A DNA stretch of 64,000 nt from CAVVYW01 sp963752605 (GTDB lineage Bacteria; Actinomycetota; Thermoleophilia; Solirubrobacterales; 70-9). The position numbers and the translations under genes were made by a program. Within the stretch, counting starts at the first letter, position 1. Each line of letters opens with the position of its first letter. The notes beneath the pieces were generated by a model, which was not told the DNA's origin, ran no database searches, and saw only the letters and a list, made by a program, of their open reading frames with translations. Positions 24,307 through 32,381 of this stretch are shown here, piece by piece. The DNA lies in assembly GCA_963752605.1 (NCBI GenBank), contig CAVVYW010000005.1, forward strand, positions 1,054,001-1,118,000, written 5' to 3'.

Positions 24307-25479
24307 TCAGAGGCTCGCGCGCACCTTCTTGTTGCACTTCTTCCGTTTCCTCTTTTTCTTCTTGGGGATCTTCCGGCACTTCTTGAAGGGGTCCGCCGGT
24401 ACCGCGGTCGAGGGGAACACGGCGTTGCTTCCGCTCGAGGGAGCCGTGGGCGGGAACGTCATGCCGCCACGGGGCTGGCCGCTGCCGTCGCTGATGACGG
24501 TCTCGTTGGGCAGGCCGTTGGCGGCCTCCACGGCGTTGACCTTTGCCTCAATCGCAGCCAAGAACGCCGGCTCGGCGACGCGCGCGTACACGCCCGGAGC
24601 GTTCGGCTGCGCGCAGCCGCGGCCCCAGCTGGTGATTCCGACGAGTCGGTAGGTCGCGCCGCCCAGTGCGCCGGGCGCGAGCGGCGACTCCAGCGGCCCG
24701 CCGCTGTCGCCCTGGCAGGTGTCCACGCCGCCCTGCTGATAGCCGGCGCAGACCATCGTCGCTGGGTTGAAGTCGCCGTTGTAGGACGCGGTGCAGCTCG
24801 GATCGGAGACGATCGGAACGCTGCCACCCTTCAGGGTGTCGCTCTTGGCCCCGCCCTGGCTCGTCCTCCCCCATCCGGTGACGTCCACGAACACGCCGGG
24901 AGCCCACAGCGCTGGGGTCTCAGCGCCGGAGGCGATCTTGATCTGCGTCTGGGCACTGGCGCTCGAGAGGACCAAATAGCCGACGTCGCTACTGGGAACG
25001 CCGAGGGGCGGGCTGAAGTTCGGGTTGTAGTCGTCCTGAAAGGCGACCGCCTGTACGGCATGCGTCATCCCCGACCCACTGGTGAGCACGGTGCGACCGA
25101 GAAACACCTCGACGTCGTCCGGATCGAGCCGTGAGGTGCCATCGCCGGGCGGCGGATCGGTGATGGGGGTACACGGAATTGCCGGGCTGGCGGTGGAGCA
25201 GTCCGGATCGAGGTCAAAGACGCAATGCGCGGCCGTGAGGACGATGCGGTCGGTGACCAGCGATCCACCGCAGAACTGCCGCTGGAATGCATTCTGGCCG
25301 GGCTTCTTGGCGGGTGTGTAGGCGACGGCGGCCTGCCAGGGAAAGACAGCGGTGGACGTATTCGTGCCCCCCACGACCCGCGGCTGCGCGCTGTCCCCCG
25401 AGGCCGCGGACGCCGTGCCCACGGTCGCTGCGAGAGCCACCGCGAGCGCGGCCACGCAGATGAGGGCACGCCGAGTCAT
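24307..25479 (-). CDS. secreted trypsin-like serine protease (S1) with Lys/Cys-rich tail
   Basis: About 390 residues from ATG 25479. A signal peptide (MTRRALICVAALAVALAATVGTASA) precedes RVVGG, the expected zymogen cleavage site and N-terminus of the active enzyme. The catalytic triad is His in LTAAHC, Asp in SSDVGYLVL and Ser in CQGDSGGPL. SWGRGCAQPNAPGVYARV closes the domain. A Pro/Gly/Ser linker then leads to a basic tail with two cysteines (KKCRKIPKKKKRKRKKC...). The MauE-MauD gene starts only 23 bases downstream, so they may share a transcript. A strong hairpin precedes the gene. Confidence 0.9.
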   Translation of the reverse strand: MTRRALICVAALAVALAATVGTASAASGDSAQPRVVGGTNTSTAVFPWQAAVAYTPAKKPGQNAFQRQFCGGSLVTDRIVLTAAHCVFDLDPDCSTASPAIPCTPITDPPPGDGTSRLDPDDVEVFLGRTVLTSGSGMTHAVQAVAFQDDYNPNFSPPLGVPSSDVGYLVLSSASAQTQIKIASGAETPALWAPGVFVDVTGWGRTSQGGAKSDTLKGGSVPIVSDPSCTASYNGDFNPATMVCAGYQQGGVDTCQGDSGGPLESPLAPGALGGATYRLVGITSWGRGCAQPNAPGVYARVAEPAFLAAIEAKVNAVEAANGLPNETVISDGSGQPRGGMTFPPTAPSSGSNAVFPSTAVPADPFKKCRKIPKKKKRKRKKCNKKVRASL

Positions 25480-25524
25480 CCCGGCCACAGTGTGAATGAA
25501 ATCGGCTCGACCGAATGGCTACGA

Positions 25525-25552
25525 CCGCGGCCGCCCCGAGGGGCGGCCGCGG
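25525..25552. terminator. perfect GC-rich hairpin between the two protease genes
   Basis: A 28-base inverted repeat: CCGCGGCCGCCCC, GA, GGGGCGGCCGCGG. It is perfectly self-complementary over 13 bp, between two same-strand genes. No T-run follows, but such hairpins are the usual candidates for terminators in very GC-rich genomes. Confidence 0.55.
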
Positions 25553-25583
25553 AACGTCTACCAAGGGCAGCTGCGCCGAAGCG

Positions 25584-26789
25584 CTACTTCTTTCTCTTCT
25601 TCTTGACGCACTTGCCCTTCTTGAGCTTCCGGCCCTTCTTGCACTTCTTCTTCGGCGTCGGCGGCGGCGTCAGCACCGGCGCGGCCGGCCGGGTCGGCGG
25701 GGGGGGCGGCGGGATGATCGACTGCCCGGGCAGGTTCGCCTGGGGAGTGAGCCCCCCTGCTCCATAGACTGAGCCGCCATCCGGCAGGTTTTCCTGAGCC
25801 GGGCTCTCGATGAAATCGACGGTGGCCTGGACGTCGAACTGGGCCTGGTTGGCGATCCGGGCATAGATGCCCGGCTTGTTGACGCCCGCACAGCCGATCC
25901 CCCAGCTGACCACGCCGACGAGGCGGACCGCCGAGGGGGTGCCGGGGTAGGCCGTGCTCGGCCCGACCAGGGGGCCGCCGCTGTCGCCCTGGCACGAGTC
26001 CGTGCCTCCGGCGAAGAAGCCCGCCCCCAGCATCGAGGCGGGGAAGAAATCGCCGTCGTAGACGAGCGGATTCTGCATGTCTGCATCGGAGACGACCGGC
26101 ACGACGGCCGCCTTGAGCGTGTTGCTGCCGTTGCCGCCCGAGCTGGTGGTCCCCCACCCGCTCACGTGAGTCGGGCTGTTGGTGTCCCAGAAGGCGGCCT
26201 CAGTGCCCCCGGCGATGTCGATGTTGGGCTGGACGTGTGGCGTGCTGAGCACCAGCCAGGCCAGATCGTTGTCCGAGGCCGCTGGGTCGTACGCGACCAG
26301 GTAATAGATGTCCTGGAGGTTGTGCTCCCCTGCGCCGACCGTTCCGGTCGTCCCGTCATCGAGATTCGTCCGTCCGCCGATGACGTTGGCATCGTCGGGG
26401 TCCATGAAGGAGTTGTCGTCGAGGTCGGTGCCGTCATGGATGCAATGCGCCGCCGTCTGCACAATTCTGGGGGTGATGAAGGTGCCGCCGCAGAACTGCG
26501 CGGTGAAGTCGTCGACGTTGTACTTCTCGTCGAAGACCACGGCCGCCTGCCACGGATACTGGGCGACGTTCACCGTGCTGCCGCCGACGATCCGAGAATC
26601 GGGCGGCTTGCGGAACTCGCGGGGGGCGCCGCCATTCGACGTGTCGGGTGGAGCGTCCGAGCTGACGACGCCCGGCGTCGCCGCACCGGCCTGCGCAGCG
26701 ACGATCAAGTAGGTGAATACCGCAGCGAGCAGGGCGGCCACCCCCGTGCGGGTTCCGGATGAAGTCACGTGCGAAATCACTGTGGACAT
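25584..26789 (-). CDS. secreted trypsin-like serine protease (S1) with Lys/Cys-rich tail, paralog
   Basis: 401 residues. The signal region is VAALLAAVFTYLIVAAQAGAA, followed by a pro-region and SRIVGG activation site. Triad: His in QTAAHC, Asp in ASDNDLAWLVL, Ser in CQGDSGGPLV. The specificity pocket resembles its neighbour at 24307. The tail is a proline linker (PPPPPPTRPAAPVLTPPP) then PKKKCKKGRKLKKGKCVKKKRKK. GGGAGAAAG lies just before the ATG. The two proteases are tandem paralogs with clearly diverged sequence; targets are unknown. Confidence 0.9.
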   Translation of the reverse strand: MSTVISHVTSSGTRTGVAALLAAVFTYLIVAAQAGAATPGVVSSDAPPDTSNGGAPREFRKPPDSRIVGGSTVNVAQYPWQAAVVFDEKYNVDDFTAQFCGGTFITPRIVQTAAHCIHDGTDLDDNSFMDPDDANVIGGRTNLDDGTTGTVGAGEHNLQDIYYLVAYDPAASDNDLAWLVLSTPHVQPNIDIAGGTEAAFWDTNSPTHVSGWGTTSSGGNGSNTLKAAVVPVVSDADMQNPLVYDGDFFPASMLGAGFFAGGTDSCQGDSGGPLVGPSTAYPGTPSAVRLVGVVSWGIGCAGVNKPGIYARIANQAQFDVQATVDFIESPAQENLPDGGSVYGAGGLTPQANLPGQSIIPPPPPPTRPAAPVLTPPPTPKKKCKKGRKLKKGKCVKKKRKK

Positions 26790-26887
26790 CTCTTTCTCCC
26801 AAATCTCCCCTATGACGATGGCGCTCCAAAGGCGCTCGGGGTGAGCCTAGCGCCGGGCGCCGGATGTGGCTATCCGCAATAGTGGGG

Positions 26888-27916
26888 TTAGCCGATCGCG
26901 ACCATGCGCTCGATCGGCAGCTTCGCCCGCTCCGCGATCTCCTCCGGCACCTTGACCTCGTGCCGGAAGTCGCGCAGTGAGTCGCGGACCTTCGGCAGGG
27001 TGATCATCTTCATGTACTTGCAGAAGGCCATCCGGTTGGCCTCGATCAGGGTCGCCCCGGGGGCCGCCTTGTGCAGGGGGTGGAGCATGCCGTTCTCGGT
27101 GGCGACGATGTACTCCCCGGTGGGGTTCTCCTCCATGTGCTTCAGCATGCCGCCGGTCGAGAGCATGTGGACGCCCTCGGCTTCGATGTCGCCGGCGGCC
27201 ACATACTCCATCGCCTGGGTCGCGCAGCCGCACTCGGGGTGGATCAGGAACTCGGCGTTCGGATGCTCGTCGCGAACCGTCTTGATGTCGCCGGGGCGGA
27301 TGCCGGCGTGCACGTGGCACTCGCCGTCCCAGATGTGGAAGCGCTTGCGCCGCTCCGGATCGTCCCTGATGCCAGTCTCGCGCTCGACGAAGGCGCCGAG
27401 CCACATGTCTGGGCCGAACAGGATCTCCGTGTCCTCGCCGTGCTCGCGCCAGATGTGCTCGACGACCTGGACGGCGTTGCCCGAGGTGCAGCAGTAGTCC
27501 GTCTCCGCCTTCACCTCTGCCGAGGTGTTGACGTACATGACCACCTTCGCGCCGGGGTGCTGGGCCTTCCAGGCACGGAGCTGGTCGGCGTTGATCGACT
27601 CCGAGAGCGAGCAGCCCGCGCCGAGGTCGGCGATCAGCACGGTCTTGTCGGGACAGAGGATCGAGGCGGTCTCGGCCATGAAGTGGACGCCGCAGAACTC
27701 GATCACCGACGCGTCGGTCTTCGCGGCCTGGCGGGAGAGGCCGAGGGAATCGCCGACGAAATCCGCGAGGTCCTGCAGCTCGGGCAGCTGGTAGTTGTGA
27801 GCGAGGATGACGGCATCGCGCTCCTGCGCCAGCGCGCGCACCTCGTCGCTGAGCCGCGAGATCTCGTCCTCGCTCAGCTGGGCTGGAAGTTCGTCAACGG
27901 TCGGAAGCTGAAGCAT
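26888..27916 (-). CDS. nadA: quinolinate synthase A
   Basis: 342 residues. It condenses iminoaspartate with dihydroxyacetone phosphate to quinolinate, using a [4Fe-4S] cluster, in de novo NAD synthesis. Family blocks include AVILAHNYQLPELQDLADFVGDS, FCGVHFMAETASILCPDKTV, DLGAGCSLSES, YVNTSAEVKAETDYCCTSGNA, FIHPECGC-like LIHPECGCATQAM and NRMAFCKYMKMITL; the three cluster cysteines are present. ATG 27916 has an AGGAGC ribosome site. nadC lies 2.4 kb upstream on the same strand, but nadB is not in the window. Confidence 0.96.
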   Translation of the reverse strand: MLQLPTVDELPAQLSEDEISRLSDEVRALAQERDAVILAHNYQLPELQDLADFVGDSLGLSRQAAKTDASVIEFCGVHFMAETASILCPDKTVLIADLGAGCSLSESINADQLRAWKAQHPGAKVVMYVNTSAEVKAETDYCCTSGNAVQVVEHIWREHGEDTEILFGPDMWLGAFVERETGIRDDPERRKRFHIWDGECHVHAGIRPGDIKTVRDEHPNAEFLIHPECGCATQAMEYVAAGDIEAEGVHMLSTGGMLKHMEENPTGEYIVATENGMLHPLHKAAPGATLIEANRMAFCKYMKMITLPKVRDSLRDFRHEVKVPEEIAERAKLPIERMVAIG

Positions 27917-28018
27917 GGAAGCTCCTCTGGTCTCCATATGTTCGCCGCCCCGGCACTGTGCCTCGAGACGCACGAATGTGAACGGAAGTCTACCGAGCCC
28001 GGCTTCTAGGCTTGATCC

Positions 28019-28889
28019 ATGCCTGAATTGCCCGAGGTGGAGATCACCGCGCGCCGCCTGTCGAGCGCCATGGAGGGCGCCGAAGTCGAGTCGACCCTCT
28101 CCCCCGGCCTGGCGACCCTGAAGACCTTCGAGCCGCCCCTCGAGGACCTCGTCGGCATGCGGGTCGCCGGCGTCGCCCGCCGGGGGAAGATGCTCGAGGT
28201 CGCGCTTCCTCGGCGAGGGCACGCCGCCCGATCGCAGGCTCAGCCTGCTGGTCCACCTGATGTCGGCCGGCCGCCTCCAGCTCTTCGACGAGCGCGCCTC
28301 GATGAAGGACCGCCGCTCGCGCATCCTCGTCCGCCTGACGGACGGGCGCGAGCTGCGGCTGCGGGAATTCGGCACGAAGCAGTCCGCCTGGGCGAAGGTG
28401 CTCGAGACCTGGGACGTCGGTGGCGACGAGATGGTCTCCACGCTCGGTCCCGACGCCTGGCCCCAGCCCGATTACGCGGAGTTCGCCACGCTGATCGACC
28501 AGCCCCGGCACCTCCACCCGCTGCTGCGGCATCAGAGGGACATCGCCGGGATCGGCCGCTCCTGGGTTGACGAGATCCTCTGGGAGGCGCGCCTCTCCCC
28601 CTTCAAGCAGGGCTCGGAGCTCCGCGGCGAGGAGATCAAGCGGCTCTACGACGCTCTCCACGTCCTCGGCGATGCCCTCGAGCACTACGAGGAGGCGATC
28701 GGGGAGACCGTGCCCGACAAGCTCCCGATGCCGCTCAAGGTGCACCGGCGCGAGGGCGAGCCATGCCCGCGCTGCGGCACCACGATCGAGGCCGTCTTCT
28801 TCGCCGAGCACCAGACCAACTACTGCCCCGAGGAGCAGACCGGCGGCCGCATCCTCAAGGACCGGCGCCTCTCACGGCTGCTGAAGTAA
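28019..28889 (+). pseudogene. mutM: formamidopyrimidine-DNA glycosylase (Fpg/MutM), split by one frameshift
   Basis: A base-excision repair enzyme for oxidised purines. The N-terminal half starts MPELPEVEITARRL with the catalytic Pro2 and Glu3 and continues to RRGKMLEVALP (the conserved Lys). Around 28207 the frame changes; the second half reads SLLVHLMSAGRLQLF, then the H2TH region IGRSWVDEILWEARLSPFKQGSEL and a zinc finger. One extra base would explain the break. The zinc finger reads CPRC...YCPEEQTGGR, so the fourth Cys found in most family members is Glu. Both halves look fully conserved, so an assembly error is likelier than true loss. Confidence 0.85.
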
Positions 28890-28892
28890 GGG

Positions 28893-29304
28893 CTAGGAGC
28901 CGGTCAGACCCGCCGCCTCGAGCGCCTCGGCCTCGTCCGTGAAGACGCTGAGGCCGGCGAGCTTGCCGTCGCGGACGGTGATCAGGTGGAAGACGTCGAT
29001 GTCGAACTCGAGGCCGCTGCCCCTGCCCTTGGTGTGGGTGGAGACCTCGGCGAGGTAGGTGCCGGGCTCCGACGCCGGCCCGGATGTTCCCCAGCCGCGG
29101 GCGGAACTCCTCGAAGCCCTCGAAGTAGGCGGCGATGCCTTTCCTCACCGCCTCGTGTCCCCTGTGCGGGCCCGGCTCCGGCGCGTAGGAGGGCGGGCGC
29201 CACTCCACCTCCGGGTGGATCAGCTCGAAGAAGGCGTCGACGTCATCCCGGTCCCAGGTCTCGAAGGCGGTGCGGATCAGGGCGATGTCGTCGTCCGCAG
29301 TCAC
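28893..29304 (-). pseudogene. SnoaL-like (NTF2 fold) protein, split by one frameshift
   Basis: From GTG 29304 the frame reads DIALIRTAFETWDRDDVDAFFELIHPEVEWRPP... up to GNIRAG near 29085, then breaks. A second frame continues PGTYLAEVSTHTKGRGSGLEFD and ends AEALEAAGLTGS at 28893. Joined, this is a typical 135-residue SnoaL protein. It follows two relatives on the same strand with two bases between stop and start. A one-base indel, not decay, is the likely cause. Function is unknown. Confidence 0.7.
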
Positions 29305-29305
29305 G

Positions 29306-29821
29306 TCATCTCCCGGTCACGCGACGGACCAGCCCGCGCCCGATCGCCCAGGGATGGCCGACCAGGGTCTGGAGCCTGCCTCCGAGGCTGAGGGGGTCGC
29401 GGGCGAGGCCGAGTTGGCGCAGCGTCGTGGTGGTGTCGAAGTAGACGCGCTCGCAGAGCAGCTTGTCGTCGTCGAACACGAACACCGCCAGGATCGGCAG
29501 CTCGAAGCTGCGCGCGGTCGGCGGCAGGCTGCCGAGCGGCCCGGTGTGGGTGCCGCGCACCACCGCCTCGACCAGGACCGCGGCGTCCGCGTGGTGCAGC
29601 GCCAGCAGCTCGTTGCGCTGATCGGGGAAGGCGCGCCGCGTCTGCTCGAAGTAGGCCATCACCGCCTCTGGCCCGTCGTGCACCTCGCGGGTCCCGACGA
29701 GCTCATAGCGGGGGTGGTGGAAGGTGGCGAGGGTCGCGTCGAACTCGTGGCGGTTCTCCGAGTCCATGTGCTCGCGAACGATCTGCTCGCGCTTTCGCTT
29801 CAGGAGCGGGTTCGCCACCAC
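29306..29821 (-). CDS. SnoaL-like ester-cyclase family protein
   Basis: 171 residues with the SnoaL polyketide-cyclase-like cone fold: VREHMDSENRHEFDATLATFHHPRYELV, EAVMAYFEQTRRAFPD, and VFVFDDDKLLCERVYFDTTTTLRQLGLA. Members carry out diverse hydrolase, isomerase or binding roles, and no specific one is indicated. It is clearly paralogous to the next gene (29824-30318), sharing the LARDPLSL and GRGxVRRV blocks near the C-terminus. Confidence 0.82.
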   Translation of the reverse strand: MVANPLLKRKREQIVREHMDSENRHEFDATLATFHHPRYELVGTREVHDGPEAVMAYFEQTRRAFPDQRNELLALHHADAAVLVEAVVRGTHTGPLGSLPPTARSFELPILAVFVFDDDKLLCERVYFDTTTTLRQLGLARDPLSLGGRLQTLVGHPWAIGRGLVRRVTGR

Positions 29822-29823
29822 GC

Positions 29824-30318
29824 CTACCTCCCGACGACGCGGCGGACGATGCCGCGGCCGATCGTGACTGGGTGGCTTGCGAGCATCTCGACTCCGCCGG
29901 TGAGGCTAAGCGGATCGCGGGCGATGCCCAACTGCTGGAGGACCGTGGCGGTGTCGTAGTAGACCCGCTCGCAGACCAGCCCCTCGTCCTCGAAGACGAA
30001 GATGCCCAGGAACGGCTGCTCGAAGCGTCTTCCGGTGGGCGGCAGGCCTCGCAGCGGACCGGCGTGGATTCCGCGCGCGATCGCCTCGATCAGGATCGCG
30101 TCGTCGGCGCTGTGGAGGTCCATGATCTCGATCAGCTGGTCGGGGAAGGCGCGGTGCAGCTCCTCGAAGTGGTCCAGGACTTCCTCGGCGCCGTCATAGA
30201 CCTCATCGGTGGCGACGTATTCATAGCGGGGGTGCGCGAAGGTCTTGATCACCGCCGCGTAGTCGCCGGCGTTCTCCAGCTCGACGTGGTCGCGGACGAG
30301 CTGTTCTCGATCAGACAT
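29824..30318 (-). CDS. SnoaL-like ester-cyclase family protein, tandem paralog
   Basis: 164 residues. VRDHVELENAGDYAAVIKTFAHPRYEYV, EEVLDHFEELHRAFPDQLIEIMDLHSAD and FVFEDEGLVCERVYYDTATVLQQLGIARDPLSL parallel the neighbour at 29306 almost block for block, so the pair arose by tandem duplication. No signal peptide. It begins the three-gene SnoaL run and lies 27 bases after nadC, so all may be expressed with NAD synthesis genes. Confidence 0.82.
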   Translation of the reverse strand: MSDREQLVRDHVELENAGDYAAVIKTFAHPRYEYVATDEVYDGAEEVLDHFEELHRAFPDQLIEIMDLHSADDAILIEAIARGIHAGPLRGLPPTGRRFEQPFLGIFVFEDEGLVCERVYYDTATVLQQLGIARDPLSLTGGVEMLASHPVTIGRGIVRRVVGR

Positions 30319-30345
30319 CGGCGTGACTCTATCCCCCGCCCGTGC

Positions 30346-31191
30346 TCAGGTCGCCTCCATCTCGAGGCTCAGATCGAGCGCGGGAGCGGAGTGCGTCAGC
30401 GCCCCGACCGACATGAAGTCCACCCCTGTCGCGGCCACCGCCGCCGCGTTCTCCAGGGTGATCCCGCCGGAGGCTTCGAGCTCGGGGCCGTCCCCCTTGG
30501 TCCGTGCCGCCGCGACCGCGACCCGGAGCTCCTCGGGGGTCATGTTGTCGAGCAGGAGCCTGGTGGCGCCGGCGGCCATCGCCTCGCCCACTTCGCCGAC
30601 GTTCCGGCACTCCACCTCGATGGCCACACGGGGCCGCGCCTTCTGCGCGCGCTGGACGGCCTTCCCCACCCCGCCCGCGAGCGCCACGTGGTTGTCCTTG
30701 ATCAGGATCGCATCGTCGAGCGCCATCCGGTGGTTGACCCCGCCCCCCGCGGCGACCGCGGCCTTCTCCAGAGCGCGCAGTCCGGGGAGAGTCTTCCGGG
30801 TGTCGAGCACCTTGACCCCGCTGCCCTCCACCGCGTGGACGAAGCGCGCGGTGAGCGTCGCCACGCCTGAGAGGTGGCAGAGCAGGTTGAGCGCGGTTCG
30901 CTCCGCGGCAAGAAGCGCGCGGGCGGGGCCAGCGATCCGGGCGACCGTGGCGGGAACCTCCGCCTCCCACCTCCCCTCCGGCGCGGTGCGGTCGAACCTC
31001 TCGGCGCCCATCGTGCGGAAGGCCTCCTCGGCCGCCTCGAAGCCGAAGAGAACGCCAGGCTCCTTCTGGACGATCTCGGCGCGCGCCGTCGCACCCTTTT
31101 TCACGATCGCCTGCGAGGTGACGTCGCCCTGCCCGAGGTCCTCCGCGAGGGCGCTCGTGACCAGCTCTCTCAGGTCGGCCTCGTTTCCCAC
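30346..31191 (-). CDS. nadC: nicotinate-nucleotide pyrophosphorylase (carboxylating)
   Basis: 281 residues. It converts quinolinate and PRPP to nicotinate mononucleotide, the step after NadA. Typical blocks are LAEDLGQGDVTSQAIV, GVLFGFEAAEEAF, ERTALNLLCHLSGVATLTARFV, VLDTRKTLPGLRALEKAAVAAGGGVNHRMALDDAILIKDNH, IEVECRNVGEV, LLLDNMTPEEL and LEASGGITLENAAAVAATGVDFMSVGALTHSA. The Arg, Lys and His residues of the active site are visible in these stretches. It is divergent from the sigma factor gene at 31215. Confidence 0.96.
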   Translation of the reverse strand: MGNEADLRELVTSALAEDLGQGDVTSQAIVKKGATARAEIVQKEPGVLFGFEAAEEAFRTMGAERFDRTAPEGRWEAEVPATVARIAGPARALLAAERTALNLLCHLSGVATLTARFVHAVEGSGVKVLDTRKTLPGLRALEKAAVAAGGGVNHRMALDDAILIKDNHVALAGGVGKAVQRAQKARPRVAIEVECRNVGEVGEAMAAGATRLLLDNMTPEELRVAVAAARTKGDGPELEASGGITLENAAAVAATGVDFMSVGALTHSAPALDLSLEMEAT

Positions 31192-31214
31192 GGCCTCACA
31201 GTCTCACGAAACCC

Positions 31215-31737
31215 GTGTATGAGACGTTTAAGCGGCAGATGGCCAATGGAACCCCGCCCCCCTTCCAGGAGATGATCGACGAGCACGGCTCAGACGTGCT
31301 CGGCTTCCTCGTCGCCTCGGTTGGGCCGACCGACGCCGAGGACTGCTTCCAGGAGACGTTCATCGCCGCCCTTCGCGCCTATCCGAAGCTCGAGCATGCG
31401 AGCAACCTGCGGTCCTGGCTGCTGACGATCGCGCATCGGAAGGCGATCGACCACCACCGGGCCGGCGCGCGGCGGCCGCTTCCCGCCGGAAGCTCGGAGG
31501 AGGTCGCCGGGGACGTGGCGAGCTCGAACCACACCGGCGGGGAAGCTGCCCAAGGAGCCGAGCGAGCTGTGGAGGCTGGTCGGTGCACTGCCGCCGAAGC
31601 AGCGAAGCGCGGTCGTGCTCCGCTTCGCCGCCGACATGACCTACGGACGGGTCGGGGAGATGCTCGACTGCTCGGAGGACGCGGCTCGGCGAAGCGTCCA
31701 TGAGGGACTGAAGAAACTGAGAGGTGAACTCGCATGA
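31215..31737 (+). pseudogene. ECF-type RNA polymerase sigma factor, split by one frameshift
   Basis: GTG 31215 begins MYETFKRQMANGTPPPFQEMIDEHG; region 2 is seen as VLGFLVASVGPTDAEDCFQETFIAALRAY...NLRSWLLTIAHRKAIDHHR. At a G4 run near 31541 the frame changes, after which region 4 reads LPPKQRSAVVLRFAADMTYGRVGEMLDCSEDAARRSVHEGLKKLRGELA and stops at 31737. Without the indel it is a compact 174-residue ECF factor. Its stop overlaps the next gene's ATG as ATGA, so it is coupled to an alkyl-DNA repair gene. Confidence 0.78.
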
Positions 31738-32375
31738 CCAAGCTCACGGAGAAGCAGCTGGAGAAGGCACTGCGCGACGGAGTCGCCGGCGGCGACCTGG
31801 GACGCGCCACGCGCGGGCTCCTCGCCCGCGCCGAGCGCGAGGGCCTGGTCGACGTCGCCTACACCGAGGTGGACTCCCCCTTCGGCAAGATGCTGGTCGC
31901 CGGGACCGACCGGGGGCTGATCCGGGTCGCGTTCCCCCATCGCAAGGGCACGGCCACCCGCGATTGGGAGGCGCTGCTCGAGGAGATCGCGACCGTTGTC
32001 TCACCCCGGATCCTGGAGGCGCCGGAGCGGCTGGACGACGTCCGCCGCCAGCTCGACGAGTACTTCGAGGGCGAGCGACACGACTTCGAGCTGCCGCTCG
32101 ACTGGCGCCTCACCCACGGCTTCCACGGCAAGGCGATCAAGCAGATCGCGCGCATCCCCTATGGCAAGACCCTCACCTACGGCGAGCTGGCAGCGAAGGC
32201 CGGCAACCCTCGGGCCTTCCGCGCTGCCGGCACCGCCTGCGGCGCCAACCCGCTGCCGCCGATCGTGCCCTGCCACCGGGTGCTCCCGGCGGGCGGCGGG
32301 GTCGGCAACTACGGCGGCGGCCCCGAGATGAAGACGGCGCTGCTGAAGCTGGAGGGCGTGCTCGCACCCGACTGA
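31734..32375 (+). CDS. ogt: methylated-DNA-[protein]-cysteine S-methyltransferase with N-terminal extension
   Basis: 213 residues. The protein removes O6-alkyl groups from guanine by transfer to its own Cys in IVPCHRVLPAGGGVGNYGGG. The DNA-binding part FHGKAIKQIARIPYGKTLTYGELAAKAGNPRAFRAAGTACGANPLPP is complete, as is the N-terminal fold VDSPFGKMLVAGTDRGLIRVAF. About 40 extra residues (LTEKQLEKALRDGVAGGDLGRATRGLLARAEREG) precede it; they are helical and unlike a usual Ogt N-terminus. Coupling to a sigma factor suggests this extension may bind or regulate that factor. Confidence 0.93.
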   Translation: MTKLTEKQLEKALRDGVAGGDLGRATRGLLARAEREGLVDVAYTEVDSPFGKMLVAGTDRGLIRVAFPHRKGTATRDWEALLEEIATVVSPRILEAPERLDDVRRQLDEYFEGERHDFELPLDWRLTHGFHGKAIKQIARIPYGKTLTYGELAAKAGNPRAFRAAGTACGANPLPPIVPCHRVLPAGGGVGNYGGGPEMKTALLKLEGVLAPD

Positions 32376-32381
32376 CCGAGG

